From NCBI RefSeq assembly GCF_025860405.1, contig NZ_CP063785.1:7689390-7753389 (forward strand): a DNA stretch of 64,000 bases. Direction: 5' to 3'. Of the stretch, positions 48,499-56,920 are shown piece by piece. The translations under genes and the position numbers were made by a program. Positions within the stretch are counted from its first letter, which is position 1. Each line of letters opens with the position of its first letter. The stretch comes from Tolypothrix sp. PCC 7712 (GTDB lineage: Bacteria; Cyanobacteriota; Cyanobacteriia; Cyanobacteriales; Nostocaceae). A model generated the notes under the pieces. It made no database searches. It worked only from the letters and a program-made list of their open reading frames with translations, and was not told the DNA's origin.

Positions 48499-49725
48499 AT
48501 GCTAGATTTATCACTCATCATCATCCTGGGTTTTTTGGGCAGTTTCGGACATTGTTTTGGGATGTGTGGCCCCTTAACAATGGCATTCTCTTTATCACAT
48601 CAGCAAGAAAATTCTGATTGGCGACAGCAGTTAAAATTTCATCTTTTGCTGAATCTAGGGCGAATGTTGAGTTATACCCTAGTAGGCGCGGGGATTGGGG
48701 CGCTGGGTTCAGTGTTACTAGAGGGGGGACAGGTAGCTGGCGTTGGTAGCGATTTACGTCGCTGGATGGCCATTATCACTGGTTTGATGCTGATTTGGTT
48801 TGGTTTAGGGCAAATCAAACCAGATTTGCTGCCAAAAATTCCTGTTTTACATCCTTTATTACAAGGAGGCTTACATAATCATCTCAGTAAAGGAATGTTC
48901 AACCTTTCCTTACAAACCAAATGGTGGACACCAGCACTTTTGGGCATGACTTGGGGTTTAATGCCTTGTGGTTTTCTCTATGCTGCCCAAATCAAAGCTG
49001 CCGAAACTAGCAATTTATGGATGGGTGCAGCAACTATGCTGGCTTTTGGCTTGGGAACCCTACCGATGATGTTAGGCGCAGGAATTTCTGCGTCGTTGGT
49101 AAGCCAAGACAAGCGTAGTCAGTTATTTCGCCTCGGTGGTTGGGTAACTCTGGCAATTGGGGCAATTACTTTGCTGCGAACCGGCGACACAATGGCCGAT
49201 TACACCGGACACGCTGCTTTATTTTGCTTGATTTTAGCCCTAATTGCTCGTCCCATTAGTGGAATTTGGGCATCACCCCTACGTTATCGCCGTGCTTTAG
49301 GAGTAGGAGCATTTGTGCTGTCTGTGGTTCACACTTTCCACATGATGGAACATTTATTGCAATGGAATCTTGCTGCCTTTTGGTTTTTACAACCAGATTT
49401 TCAGTGGAGCATAATTGCTGGTGCTGTCGCTTTGGTATTGATGACTCCAGCAGCCTTGACAAGTTTTGATTGGGTACAAAAATCTTTAGGCAAGCGTTGG
49501 CGACAAATTCATCTATTAAGTGTGCCAGCTTTGCTGTTAAGCGTAATTCATGCAGTTATAATTGGTTCCCATTATTTGGGTTCCTCACAATCAACTGGGG
49601 GAAATAAACTAGCAGTAGCTACAGTTGGGTTTGTTACCCTTTGTGTGTTGCTGCTGCGTTCACGTTGTTTTTGGTCAAAGTTAACCTTAGCAAAATTTTA
49701 TGTTCCCCCAACTAAGTCACGCTAA
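48499..49725 (+). CDS. SafE/TauE-like membrane protein with heme-reductase-like C-terminal part
   Basis: A 408-residue polytopic membrane protein. The N-terminal part opens with LDLSLIIILGFLGSFGHCFG then MCGPLTMAF; the HCxGMCGP motif marks sulfite exporter TauE/SafE and CcoA/DsbD-like metal-transport proteins. The C-terminal part (about 270-390) has helices with VVHTFHMMEHLL and LLSVIHAVIIGSHYLG, where spaced His may bind heme as in ferric reductases. The open frame extends upstream to 48271, but that part is translated repeat; the ATG at 48499 starts the conserved protein. It overlaps the next gene by 26 bases. Probably transition-metal handling. Confidence 0.75.
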   Translation: MLDLSLIIILGFLGSFGHCFGMCGPLTMAFSLSHQQENSDWRQQLKFHLLLNLGRMLSYTLVGAGIGALGSVLLEGGQVAGVGSDLRRWMAIITGLMLIWFGLGQIKPDLLPKIPVLHPLLQGGLHNHLSKGMFNLSLQTKWWTPALLGMTWGLMPCGFLYAAQIKAAETSNLWMGAATMLAFGLGTLPMMLGAGISASLVSQDKRSQLFRLGGWVTLAIGAITLLRTGDTMADYTGHAALFCLILALIARPISGIWASPLRYRRALGVGAFVLSVVHTFHMMEHLLQWNLAAFWFLQPDFQWSIIAGAVALVLMTPAALTSFDWVQKSLGKRWRQIHLLSVPALLLSVIHAVIIGSHYLGSSQSTGGNKLAVATVGFVTLCVLLLRSRCFWSKLTLAKFYVPPTKSR

Positions 49726-50311
49726 ATCTTCTATTCCTTTAATTTTCTTATTACTGCTATCCTTAACTCCCCTTAACGCCGCTTCTGCTCATTCAGTGAA
49801 AATCTCCGCAGATGTTGGTGGCACTCTACATATTGAACCGAATGATAATCCCCAAGCGGGACAACCTGCAAAAGCTTGGTTTGCACTCACTCGCAAAGGT
49901 GGAAAAGCGATCGCACTTAAAGATTGTGATTGTCGGTTGGCTATTTATGCTGAACCCCATACACCACAAGAGCCACCTCTGTTAGAACCTCCTTTAAAAC
50001 CTGTGTCTGCTGAACGTTACAAAGATACGCCAGGTACAGAAATTACCTTTCCCAAGCCAGGGGCTTATCAGCTGGCACTTACTGGTAAACCGACTTCTGG
50101 GGAAAGCTTCAAACCTTTTGAGTTAAAGTTTCAAGTTACTGTGGCATCAGGTTCGCAAACTATACCACAAGCTCCCCAGAATGTCAATCAACCTGTCAAT
50201 AATCAAGCCATAGAAACTCAATCTCCACCCTTACCCTTGTGGGCGATCGCCGCCGCTGTGTTTGCCACGTTAGGTATTGTCCTGGCTGTCATGCAGAAGC
50301 GGCGGAGGTGA
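49700..50311 (+). CDS. Periplasmic CopC/YtkA-like protein with C-terminal anchor
   Basis: A 203-residue exported protein with a signal peptide (PLIFLLLLSLTPLNAASAHS), an Ig-like domain about 33-150 (KISADVGGTLHIEPNDNPQA and QLALTGKP) typical of CopC/YtkA-like periplasmic metal-linked proteins, a Pro/Gln/Asn-rich linker, and a C-terminal membrane anchor (WAIAAAVFATLGIVLAVMQK) with a KRRR stop-transfer tail. A CDC pair near residue 76 could bind metal. Its ATG lies inside the preceding gene (26-base overlap), so the two are probably translated together. Function is by association with the SafE-like protein; copper or other metal handling is likely. Confidence 0.7.
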   Translation: MFPQLSHAKSSIPLIFLLLLSLTPLNAASAHSVKISADVGGTLHIEPNDNPQAGQPAKAWFALTRKGGKAIALKDCDCRLAIYAEPHTPQEPPLLEPPLKPVSAERYKDTPGTEITFPKPGAYQLALTGKPTSGESFKPFELKFQVTVASGSQTIPQAPQNVNQPVNNQAIETQSPPLPLWAIAAAVFATLGIVLAVMQKRRR

Positions 50312-50575
50312 TTGGGGACTGGGGATTAGGGATTGGGGATTGGGGAACTCGGGGCCCCCTCTGGGGATAAGGGGTAATGGGGATTGGGGACTGGGGAAAA
50401 GGTAAAAAGGAAAAAAGGGACAAGGGGGATGAGGAAGGAGGATGAGGGAGATGAGGGAGATGAGGAAGCAGGGGAGAAATTACTATTACCCATTACCCAT
50501 TACCCATTACCCATTACCCATTACCCATTACCCATTACCCATTACCCATTCCCCATGCCCCATGCCCCATGCCCA
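50312..50575. repeat. Repeat-filled gap: 44-bp unit, nonamers and (ATTACCC)9
   Basis: Holds an inverted single copy of the 44-bp unit (50342-50389), GATGAGGGA-like nonamers near 50430-50475, and nine ATTACCC heptamers (50485-50547) followed by ATGCCCC heptamers. The convergent galE gene begins right after it. Confidence 0.8.
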
Positions 50576-51574
50576 TTATTTATGCCTCTTTTGATGCCAT
50601 TGCCAGGCGTGGAGGACGATATCTTTGATGGCTGGATACTGGGGTTGCCAATCGAGGATTTTGCGGGCTTTTTCGCTACTGCCGATTAAGGATGGTGGAT
50701 CTCCGGGACGGCGATCGCATTCTTTGACTGGGATGGTTAATCCGGTTACATCTTCGGCTGCGGAAATTACTTCCTTTACTGAGAAGCCTAGACCATTGCC
50801 TAAATTAAAGACTTCGCTGTCGTTGCCTTGTAATAAATATTCCAATCCTAAAACATGAGCGTCTGCTAAGTCGCTCACGTGAATGTAGTCTCTAATACAA
50901 GTACCATCTGGTGTGGGATAATCTGTACCGAAAATAGAAATCGATTCCCGCTTACCTAAAGCTGTCAGCAATACCAAGGGTATCAAATGGGTTTCGGGGT
51001 TGTGGTCTTCTCCTAGTAGTCCGGTAGGATCGGCACCAGCAGCGTTAAAGTAGCGGAAACGCACCGATTTTAAACCATAGGCAGTATCAAAGTCAGAAAG
51101 AATCCGCTCTACCATTAACTTGGTAGCGCCATAGGGATTAATCGGATTTTGGGGATGATTTTCGGGAATTGGTACAACTTCTGGCACTCCATAGGTTGCA
51201 CAAGTAGAAGAAAATACAAATTTCTTAACAGATGCCGCTAGCATCGCTTCTAGCAACACCAGGGTACCTAAAACATTGTTGCGATAGTATTTTGCTGGGT
51301 CTGTAACTGATTCTCCCACGTAGGCGTAGGCAGAAAAATGCATCACTGCCGTAATATTGTGGGTTTGAAATAATTTATCAAGTAAAGGGCGATCGGCAGT
51401 ATCACCAGCTACAAGCTCTACTTGCAACACCTGCTCTACTAAGTCACGATGTCCATACACGAGGTTATCAAGTATTACCACTTCATAACCTGCTCGCTTC
51501 AGGGCCAACACGGTATGGGAACCGATATATCCTGCTCCTCCTGTCACTAAAATAGTGGGCTTTTCCGGTGACAT
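50576..51574 (-). CDS. galE: UDP-glucose 4-epimerase
   Basis: GalE interconverts UDP-glucose and UDP-galactose with tightly bound NAD, giving precursors for polysaccharides. The 332-residue protein has the NAD-binding VTGGAGYIGSHTVLALKRAG, the catalytic YGATK motif near residue 150, the Ser motif in FSSTCATYGVPE, and PDGTCIRDYIHVSDLADAH, a GalE signature. The ATG at 51574 gives MSPEKPTILVTGGAGYIGS. Length is normal. It is transcribed alone; upstream is a 300-bp promoter region. Confidence 0.94.
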   Translation of the reverse strand: MSPEKPTILVTGGAGYIGSHTVLALKRAGYEVVILDNLVYGHRDLVEQVLQVELVAGDTADRPLLDKLFQTHNITAVMHFSAYAYVGESVTDPAKYYRNNVLGTLVLLEAMLAASVKKFVFSSTCATYGVPEVVPIPENHPQNPINPYGATKLMVERILSDFDTAYGLKSVRFRYFNAAGADPTGLLGEDHNPETHLIPLVLLTALGKRESISIFGTDYPTPDGTCIRDYIHVSDLADAHVLGLEYLLQGNDSEVFNLGNGLGFSVKEVISAAEDVTGLTIPVKECDRRPGDPPSLIGSSEKARKILDWQPQYPAIKDIVLHAWQWHQKRHK

Positions 51575-51883
51575 AGTTTATCCTTTTGAGTTACAGTTAC
51601 TCAACTAATCTAATGTACTGGTGCCTCATTACTCATTGGGAAAATTTTAAATAATAGACGCAGTGTCAAAAAATTGCACTAAAATCACTACGACGGTAGT
51701 CTTTGGGTGTGAGGTGTGAGGTATTTTAAGTCAGGTAACAGTGCGTTTACAATTTGACGAGAAAATAAATCCGCTGCCCGAAACCTTGAGGCTGTCCCTT
51801 AAAGGAATGCTATTTGCTATATGTCGGGAACCCCGTCTACCGCAATGGCTCACTGCATCGGAAAATTTGAGAGTTAATCTACT
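51575..51883. other. Intergenic stretch between galE and unknown membrane protein
   Basis: About 310 bases between divergent genes with no coding frame; it contains the ATGTCGGGAACCCCGTCTACC repeat-like motif near 51821, also seen in related form near 58608. Confidence 0.5.
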
Positions 51884-52621
51884 ATGTTTCTACTGTTAAG
51901 CCGAGTACTACTTTGGCTATTAATTGGCACTGTTGTATACTCTTTGTTCCAAAGATTCTATCCTGCGGGGAATTTTGTGGGACGATTAGTCATAGTCATC
52001 CTGTTGATTGTTGTAGCCCTGGCGTTTCTGAACCCTAACGAACCAGCTGTAGCATCTTTGTGGAGGATGGTATCATTTCCACTAAAACCTCTAGGTGCAT
52101 CGGTCTTGATGTTGATTTTCGCGGCACAGAGAATCAAGGGGGGTGGAATCGATAAACCAGGAGGATATTTACTAGGTTGGGCGCTGACAATTTTACTGTT
52201 AGCAAGTACACCCGCTATTGCTTACTTTTTAGTCAGGACACCTGTTGCAACGGTGGGTAATCCTCAGTTAGCAGCGCTCGAAAGAGTTGAGTATATGAGG
52301 TTAGCGTCTGCGGCTTCCCAACTAACTCCTGATTCAGAAACTCTGGTGGCTTTAGGCCCAGCAAATACCATCGGTAATGTCTCTGATGTGGCAGCGAATG
52401 GTATTCTACCTCCAGCTGATATGAGTCAGTCAACCATAGCTTTAAATCAATTTGGTGTGAAAGTCCCGCCTTATTTGTTGCAGAATCCTCAGGACATCAG
52501 AAACCGTGGTTTACGCATTGAAGACTTTGTACCAAGTGCCGAAACCCTGCAAGTAACAACCCAAGTCTGGGAAAGTTATCTTAACCAGATTTATATTTTC
52601 TTGCGTGGTCGTCAAGGATAA
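51884..52621 (+). CDS. Membrane protein, function unknown
   Basis: A 245-residue protein. Four hydrophobic stretches are visible in its first half: about 4-22 (LLSRVLLWLLIGTVVYSLF), about 33-50 (GRLVIVILLIVVALAFL), about 67-84 and about 96-115 (GYLLGWALTILLLASTPAIA). The second half is soluble (about 125-245), with ALERVEYMRLASAASQL, LGPANTIGNVSDVAANGILP and QVWESYLNQIYIFLRGRQG. I do not recognise a family. It may be related to membrane-anchored YdcF-like proteins in its first half, but the YdcF catalytic domain is absent. Start ATG at 51884. Confidence 0.65.
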   Translation: MFLLLSRVLLWLLIGTVVYSLFQRFYPAGNFVGRLVIVILLIVVALAFLNPNEPAVASLWRMVSFPLKPLGASVLMLIFAAQRIKGGGIDKPGGYLLGWALTILLLASTPAIAYFLVRTPVATVGNPQLAALERVEYMRLASAASQLTPDSETLVALGPANTIGNVSDVAANGILPPADMSQSTIALNQFGVKVPPYLLQNPQDIRNRGLRIEDFVPSAETLQVTTQVWESYLNQIYIFLRGRQG

Positions 52622-52878
52622 GCCTAAAAGGTCATTAATCGCAAGGCCAAAGCACTATGTCTTGGTGGCTGGCCTTATTTAAATTGTTATTTCTGTCAGA
52701 ATAGGAGGAGGGTGAGTAGTGTTGCTTGCAATAAGAGCCAGCGCTATGGGGGGGTTTCCCGACTTGTTCGCGTAGCGTCTCCCTTTGGGAGAAGTGACTG
52801 GCGTTCAAAATTTCTCAATTTTGAATTTTGAGTTGCTCATCTTCTGCTCCCCACTTCCCTGCTCTGTGCTAGTTCTGA
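52622..52878. repeat. Intergenic gap with a GTCTCC palindromic repeat
   Basis: About 260 bases. Near 52771-52800 is CGTAGCGTCTCCCTTTGGGA, a palindromic repeat type seen elsewhere in such genomes (CCCTTTGGG arms). No gene. Confidence 0.5.
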
Positions 52879-54630
52879 ATGTTACAATCTCGACGACTTG
52901 CTAAACTCAGTGCTTACCTGCGTCCCCATTGGCGGGAGGCAATTTTAGGCATTATAGCTTTGCTGACTGTCAATGGATTAGGCGTTTATATACCTTGGTT
53001 GATTCGCGGTTGCGTTGACAGACTTTCAACAAATTTCGACTGGTATGAAATTCTCAATTACGTAGTCGTCATTTTCTTGCTCAGTTCAGCAATGTGGTTA
53101 ATTCGGATGTCTTCCCGCATTTGGCTGTTCGGAGTGGGAAGAGAGGTAGAATTTGATTTAAAACAACGGATTTTTGAACATTTACTGAAGCTAGAGCCTT
53201 CTTACTTCGCCACACATACTATCGGTGATTTAATTAGTAGGGCTACTAGTGATGTCGAAAATATCAAGCGGTTGTTGGGTTTTGCCGTCCTGAGTTTAGC
53301 AAATACATTTTTTGCCTACGTTCTAACATTGCCTGTGATGTTGGCAATTAGCGTAGATTTGACATTAGCCTCGCTGGCAGTATACCCCTTAATGTTCTTG
53401 TTGGTGCATTTGTTTAGCGATCGCCTACGTAAACAACAAACTGTAGTTCAAGAACAACTATCTGACATTAGCGAACTCATTCAAGAAGATATTAGTGGTA
53501 TTGCCTTAATTAAAATTTATGCTCAAGAAGAAAACGAACGTCGCGCCTTCGCCGAGAAAAATCAGCAGCTATTGACGGCTAACTTGGAACTCGCAAAAAG
53601 CCGCAATACACTGTTTCCCCTGATTGGGGGTTTAGCCAATATTAGTTCACTGATAATTCTCTGGTTGGGAGCATCCCGCATTGCGGCGGGAAACCTAGCT
53701 GTGGGGGATTTTTTAGCACTCCTAATTTATGTCGAGCGTTTAGTTTTTCCCACTGCTTTGTTAGGGTTTACCATTACCGCCTACCAACGAGGTGAGGTGA
53801 GTATTGATCGCTTAGAATCAATTCTCAGCGTTACACCCAAAATTCAAGATGCAGATGATGTTGTTCATCTACCAAAAACCCAAGTTAAAGGGAAACTGAG
53901 AGCCAAAAATTTCACCTATACATATCCAGGCGCTACCACCCCAGCTTTAGATAATATCAACTTCACGATTAATCCTGGGGAAACCGTGGCAATTGTTGGT
54001 GCTATTGGTTCTGGGAAATCTACCTTAGCCAACGCCTTACCTCGCTTATTAGAAATTGAGCCAGGACAGTTATTTCTAGATGGAACGGACATTACCAAAA
54101 TAGCCTTAGCCGATTTAAGAGCTGCGATCGCCTATGTCCCCCAAGATAGTTTTCTGTTCAGCACCACCATTAGAAATAATATCCGCTACGGCGACCCACT
54201 TAGCGAGCAAGAAAATGTAGAATACGTAGCGAAGATGGCGCAAATTGAATCAGAAATTAACAATTTTACCCAAAAGTATGACACTATAGTTGGTGAGCGG
54301 GGGATTACTCTTTCTGGAGGTCAAAGACAACGTACTGCTTTATCTAGAGCTATGTTAGTTGATGCCCCAGTGTTAATTTTGGATGATGCTCTTTCTAGCG
54401 TCGATAATCAAACAGCTACCCAAATCCTCAAAAATCTTTCGACTGGTACAGTCAAGAAAACTGTCGTTTTTATTACGCATCAACTATCGGCGGCGGCTGC
54501 TGCTGACCGAATTTTTGTGATGGAAAAGGGGAAAATAGTCCAAATAGGTACTCACTTAACTCTTGTGCAAAAAGAAGGCCTTTACAGAACTTTGTGGAGT
54601 CAACATCAAATAGAGGAATTACTACGTTAG
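52879..54630 (+). CDS. ABC exporter, fused permease and ATPase (MdlB-like)
   Basis: A 583-residue half transporter that dimerises. An N-terminal six-helix membrane domain (about 15-300) is followed by an ATPase domain: Walker A VGAIGSGKST near 371, Q-loop YVPQDSFLFS, signature LSGGQRQR near 478, Walker B VLILDDALSSVD near 498, and the switch His in VFITHQLS. It exports an unknown substrate from the cytoplasm; lipids, peptides or drugs are typical for the family. It stands alone. The ATG at 52879 starts the expected membrane-domain N terminus (LQSRRLAKLSAYLRPHWREA). Confidence 0.92.
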   Translation: MLQSRRLAKLSAYLRPHWREAILGIIALLTVNGLGVYIPWLIRGCVDRLSTNFDWYEILNYVVVIFLLSSAMWLIRMSSRIWLFGVGREVEFDLKQRIFEHLLKLEPSYFATHTIGDLISRATSDVENIKRLLGFAVLSLANTFFAYVLTLPVMLAISVDLTLASLAVYPLMFLLVHLFSDRLRKQQTVVQEQLSDISELIQEDISGIALIKIYAQEENERRAFAEKNQQLLTANLELAKSRNTLFPLIGGLANISSLIILWLGASRIAAGNLAVGDFLALLIYVERLVFPTALLGFTITAYQRGEVSIDRLESILSVTPKIQDADDVVHLPKTQVKGKLRAKNFTYTYPGATTPALDNINFTINPGETVAIVGAIGSGKSTLANALPRLLEIEPGQLFLDGTDITKIALADLRAAIAYVPQDSFLFSTTIRNNIRYGDPLSEQENVEYVAKMAQIESEINNFTQKYDTIVGERGITLSGGQRQRTALSRAMLVDAPVLILDDALSSVDNQTATQILKNLSTGTVKKTVVFITHQLSAAAAADRIFVMEKGKIVQIGTHLTLVQKEGLYRTLWSQHQIEELLR

Positions 54631-54917
54631 TTTTTTGGTGTTTGATGTTTGGAATCCAAAGATGCAGCACGTAAATTCGATGCTATGAAGCTAGTTTAAG
54701 TCGGCTTTACCAGAAGCGATCGCATTTATATCAATACTTGTCGGTTAACGGGAAAAAGGGTAATAGGAAAAAGTAAGGAAAAAACCTTTAACCCTTAACC
54801 TTAATTTGAATTCGTAATTACGAATTACGTAGATGAGCAAAACCTACTCTCCGAGTTCTCCGTTGGGCGTAGCCCTTCTCGTAGAGTAGGAGTACCGCAG
54901 GGTATTACGAACTATGC
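54631..54917. repeat. Repeat-rich gap between ABC exporter and miaB
   Basis: Contains the AAAGGTTAAAGG-family repeat (54730-54808), the perfect palindrome AATTCGTAATTACGAATT (54809-54826) and a GTCTCC/GGCGTAGCCC-type palindromic repeat near 54850-54900. No gene. Confidence 0.65.
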
Positions 54918-56282
54918 CTAAACTGAAACAGCTTGGCGCACTTCTATAGGTTCGCCAGTTAAGCTAAAGGCGCGAACTTCAGTAATTTTGACTTTCACTA
55001 ATTGTCCTTTGAGTTCTTTAATATCGCCAGTAAAGAAAGTCAGACGATTACCGCCTGTGCGTCCCATTACTTGAGTTGGATCTTTGGGGTTTTGGTCTTC
55101 TACTAAAACTTCCTCAATGCGTCCAAAGTAACGTTGCGATCGCTCGGCTGCTTTGATGCCCACTAAATGATTTAATCTTTGTAGGCGATCGCTTTTGACT
55201 TCTTCGCTCAACTGATTTTCCCATAAAGCCGCTGGTGTACCAGGACGGGGAGAATAGGCGGCTGTATTCAATTGGTCAAAGCCAATATCTTCTACCAGTT
55301 TCAAGGTATTCTCAAACTGTGCTTCTGTCTCTCCAGGGAAAGCGACAATTGCATCTGCACTAATCGATGCATCTGGCATATATTGGCGAATGGTGTCAAT
55401 TATGCGGCGATATTTCTCATGGGTATAACCACGCCCCATCGCTTTTAATAATTCGTTATCCCCAGATTGAAAGGGAATATGGAAGTGTTCGCAAACCTTG
55501 GGTAATTCCGCACAAGCTTTAATTAATCGCTCAGTAAAATAACGAGGGTGACTAGTAGCAAAACGTATTCTTTCAACTCCTGGCACATCATGCACGTAAT
55601 ACAGTAAATCTGTGAAGGTATGCAGATGTCGTCCTTCTGGTGTCACCCCTGGTAAATCACGACCATAAGCATCAATATTTTGACCCAGTAAAGTAATTTC
55701 CTTGTAACCTTGCTTTCCTAGCTCTACCATTTCAGCACGAATGGCTTCCGGCGTGCGGGATTGTTCTACACCACGCACATTAGGAACTACACAATAAGTG
55801 CAGCGTTCGTTACAGCCATAAATCACATTCACCCAAGCGGTAACTTTACTATCCCGTCGCGGCTGGGTGATGTCTTCCATAATATGAACTGGCTCAGTAG
55901 CCACAACTTGATTACCTTCAAATACCGATTCCAGCAAATCTTTGAGGCGGTTAGCGTGTTGCGGCCCCATCACTAAATCTAATTCGGGGACACGCCGCAA
56001 CAGGCTCTCACCTTCTTGTTGAGCAACACAACCAGCAACAACCAAAGTTAAATCAGGTTGCTCGTGTTTGCGCTTGGCTTGTCTACCCAAGTAAGAATAT
56101 ACTTTTTGCTCGGCATTATCCCGAATTGTGCAGGTATTGTAGAGAATCAGATCTGCATTATTGGCATCTTCAGCAAACTCAAAGCCCATGTCTTCTAAAA
56201 TGCCAGCCATGCGCTCTGAGTCGGCTTTATTCATTTGGCAACCAAAAGTAGTAATGTGATAGCGGCGTTTAGAAGTTGTCAT
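54918..56282 (-). CDS. miaB: tRNA-2-methylthio-N6-dimethylallyladenosine synthase
   Basis: MiaB is a radical-SAM enzyme with two [4Fe-4S] clusters that adds the methylthio group to i6A37 of tRNA. The 454-residue protein has the N-terminal UPF0004 domain with Cys in TFGCQMNKADSER (C15), YNTCTIRDNAEQKVYSYLG and VVAGCVAQQEG, the radical-SAM CxxxCxxC as CNERCTYC with VVPNVRGVEQSR, and a C-terminal TRAM domain (EVLVEDQNPKDPTQVMGR to VKVKITEVRAFSLTGEPI). All signature cysteines are present. The ATG at 56282 gives the standard start. It is transcribed alone on the minus strand. Confidence 0.96.
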   Translation of the reverse strand: MTTSKRRYHITTFGCQMNKADSERMAGILEDMGFEFAEDANNADLILYNTCTIRDNAEQKVYSYLGRQAKRKHEQPDLTLVVAGCVAQQEGESLLRRVPELDLVMGPQHANRLKDLLESVFEGNQVVATEPVHIMEDITQPRRDSKVTAWVNVIYGCNERCTYCVVPNVRGVEQSRTPEAIRAEMVELGKQGYKEITLLGQNIDAYGRDLPGVTPEGRHLHTFTDLLYYVHDVPGVERIRFATSHPRYFTERLIKACAELPKVCEHFHIPFQSGDNELLKAMGRGYTHEKYRRIIDTIRQYMPDASISADAIVAFPGETEAQFENTLKLVEDIGFDQLNTAAYSPRPGTPAALWENQLSEEVKSDRLQRLNHLVGIKAAERSQRYFGRIEEVLVEDQNPKDPTQVMGRTGGNRLTFFTGDIKELKGQLVKVKITEVRAFSLTGEPIEVRQAVSV

Positions 56283-56497
56283 GGGAAATTATGATAAGTC
56301 AGCGTAAATTATATAAGCTTTCTTTCTAATCTATCAAAAACAATACGGAAGGATGATTATAAAGTTTATAGCGGTTCTCAATTGCTGAGAATACAGATCA
56401 TTATTAGGGCACAGCATTGTTCCCTATGATGTGATGCATAAACGAAAACAGCCATACATACAAAAATAAACAATACACTTCAGTTAAAAAAATTTAG

Positions 56498-56619
56498 GAC
56501 TTACGCAAAAGTCACGTAATTACGTCATTACGAGCGCAGCGACGTAATCGCCTGAGATTCTGGGATTGCTTCCCTACACTTTGTTTCGGTCGCAATGACA
56601 AATTTTGCTTGCGTAAGTC
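56498..56619. mobile_element. 122-bp MITE, copy 2 (inverted)
   Basis: Same length and TIRs as 35377-35498, in the opposite orientation; by eye only about four positions differ. The right end is 3 bases from the interspersed repeat copy 3. Confidence 0.88.
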
Positions 56620-56622
56620 TTG

Positions 56623-56807
56623 AAATTAATCGACAACAAACCTCAAAAACTAGTTACTCAACAAAAAAACACAAAAAACAGCAGCCTAATTTTGGAGGGG
56701 GTTTGGGGGACGCAACCGTCACCCAATCGGGGGTTTGGGGGAGAATCCCCCAAGTCTTTGCCTTTCAACCAACTAACAAATCAATCTCTAAATACCTGAA
56801 CCCAAGC
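56623..56807 (-). repeat. Interspersed ~180-bp repeat, copy 3 (inverted, diverged)
   Basis: Reverse complement of the element at 11697 and 20958. The C-rich core is fully conserved, but the flanks differ (for example TGTTTTTTTGTTGAGTAACT with extra bases), so it is older or a subtype. It begins 3 bases after the MITE end. Confidence 0.8.
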
Positions 56808-56845
56808 GTATTAAGCTATGGAATATTCCGCCTGAAACACAAGGC

Positions 56846-56876
56846 AAAAAAGTGGCTCTGAAAATCAGAACCACTT
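56846..56876 (-). terminator. Rho-independent terminator of gnd
   Basis: On the minus strand AAGTGGTTCTGA and TCAGAGCCACTT form a 12-bp stem (one G-U wobble) with a short loop, followed by TTTTTTGCC. It starts 45 bases after the gnd stop codon. Confidence 0.85.
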
Positions 56877-56920
56877 ACCAAGTAAATATTGAAGCTTTCT
56901 ACACCATCACAGAATGTAGT

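Larger units (their letters stand above)
56283..56920. other. Intergenic stretch with MITE, ~180-bp repeat and terminator
   Basis: About 640 bases between miaB and gnd (both minus strand). The right half holds the MITE (56498-56619), the interspersed repeat copy 3 (56623-56807) immediately beside it and the gnd terminator (56846-56876); the left ~200 bases is the miaB promoter region. Confidence 0.7.
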
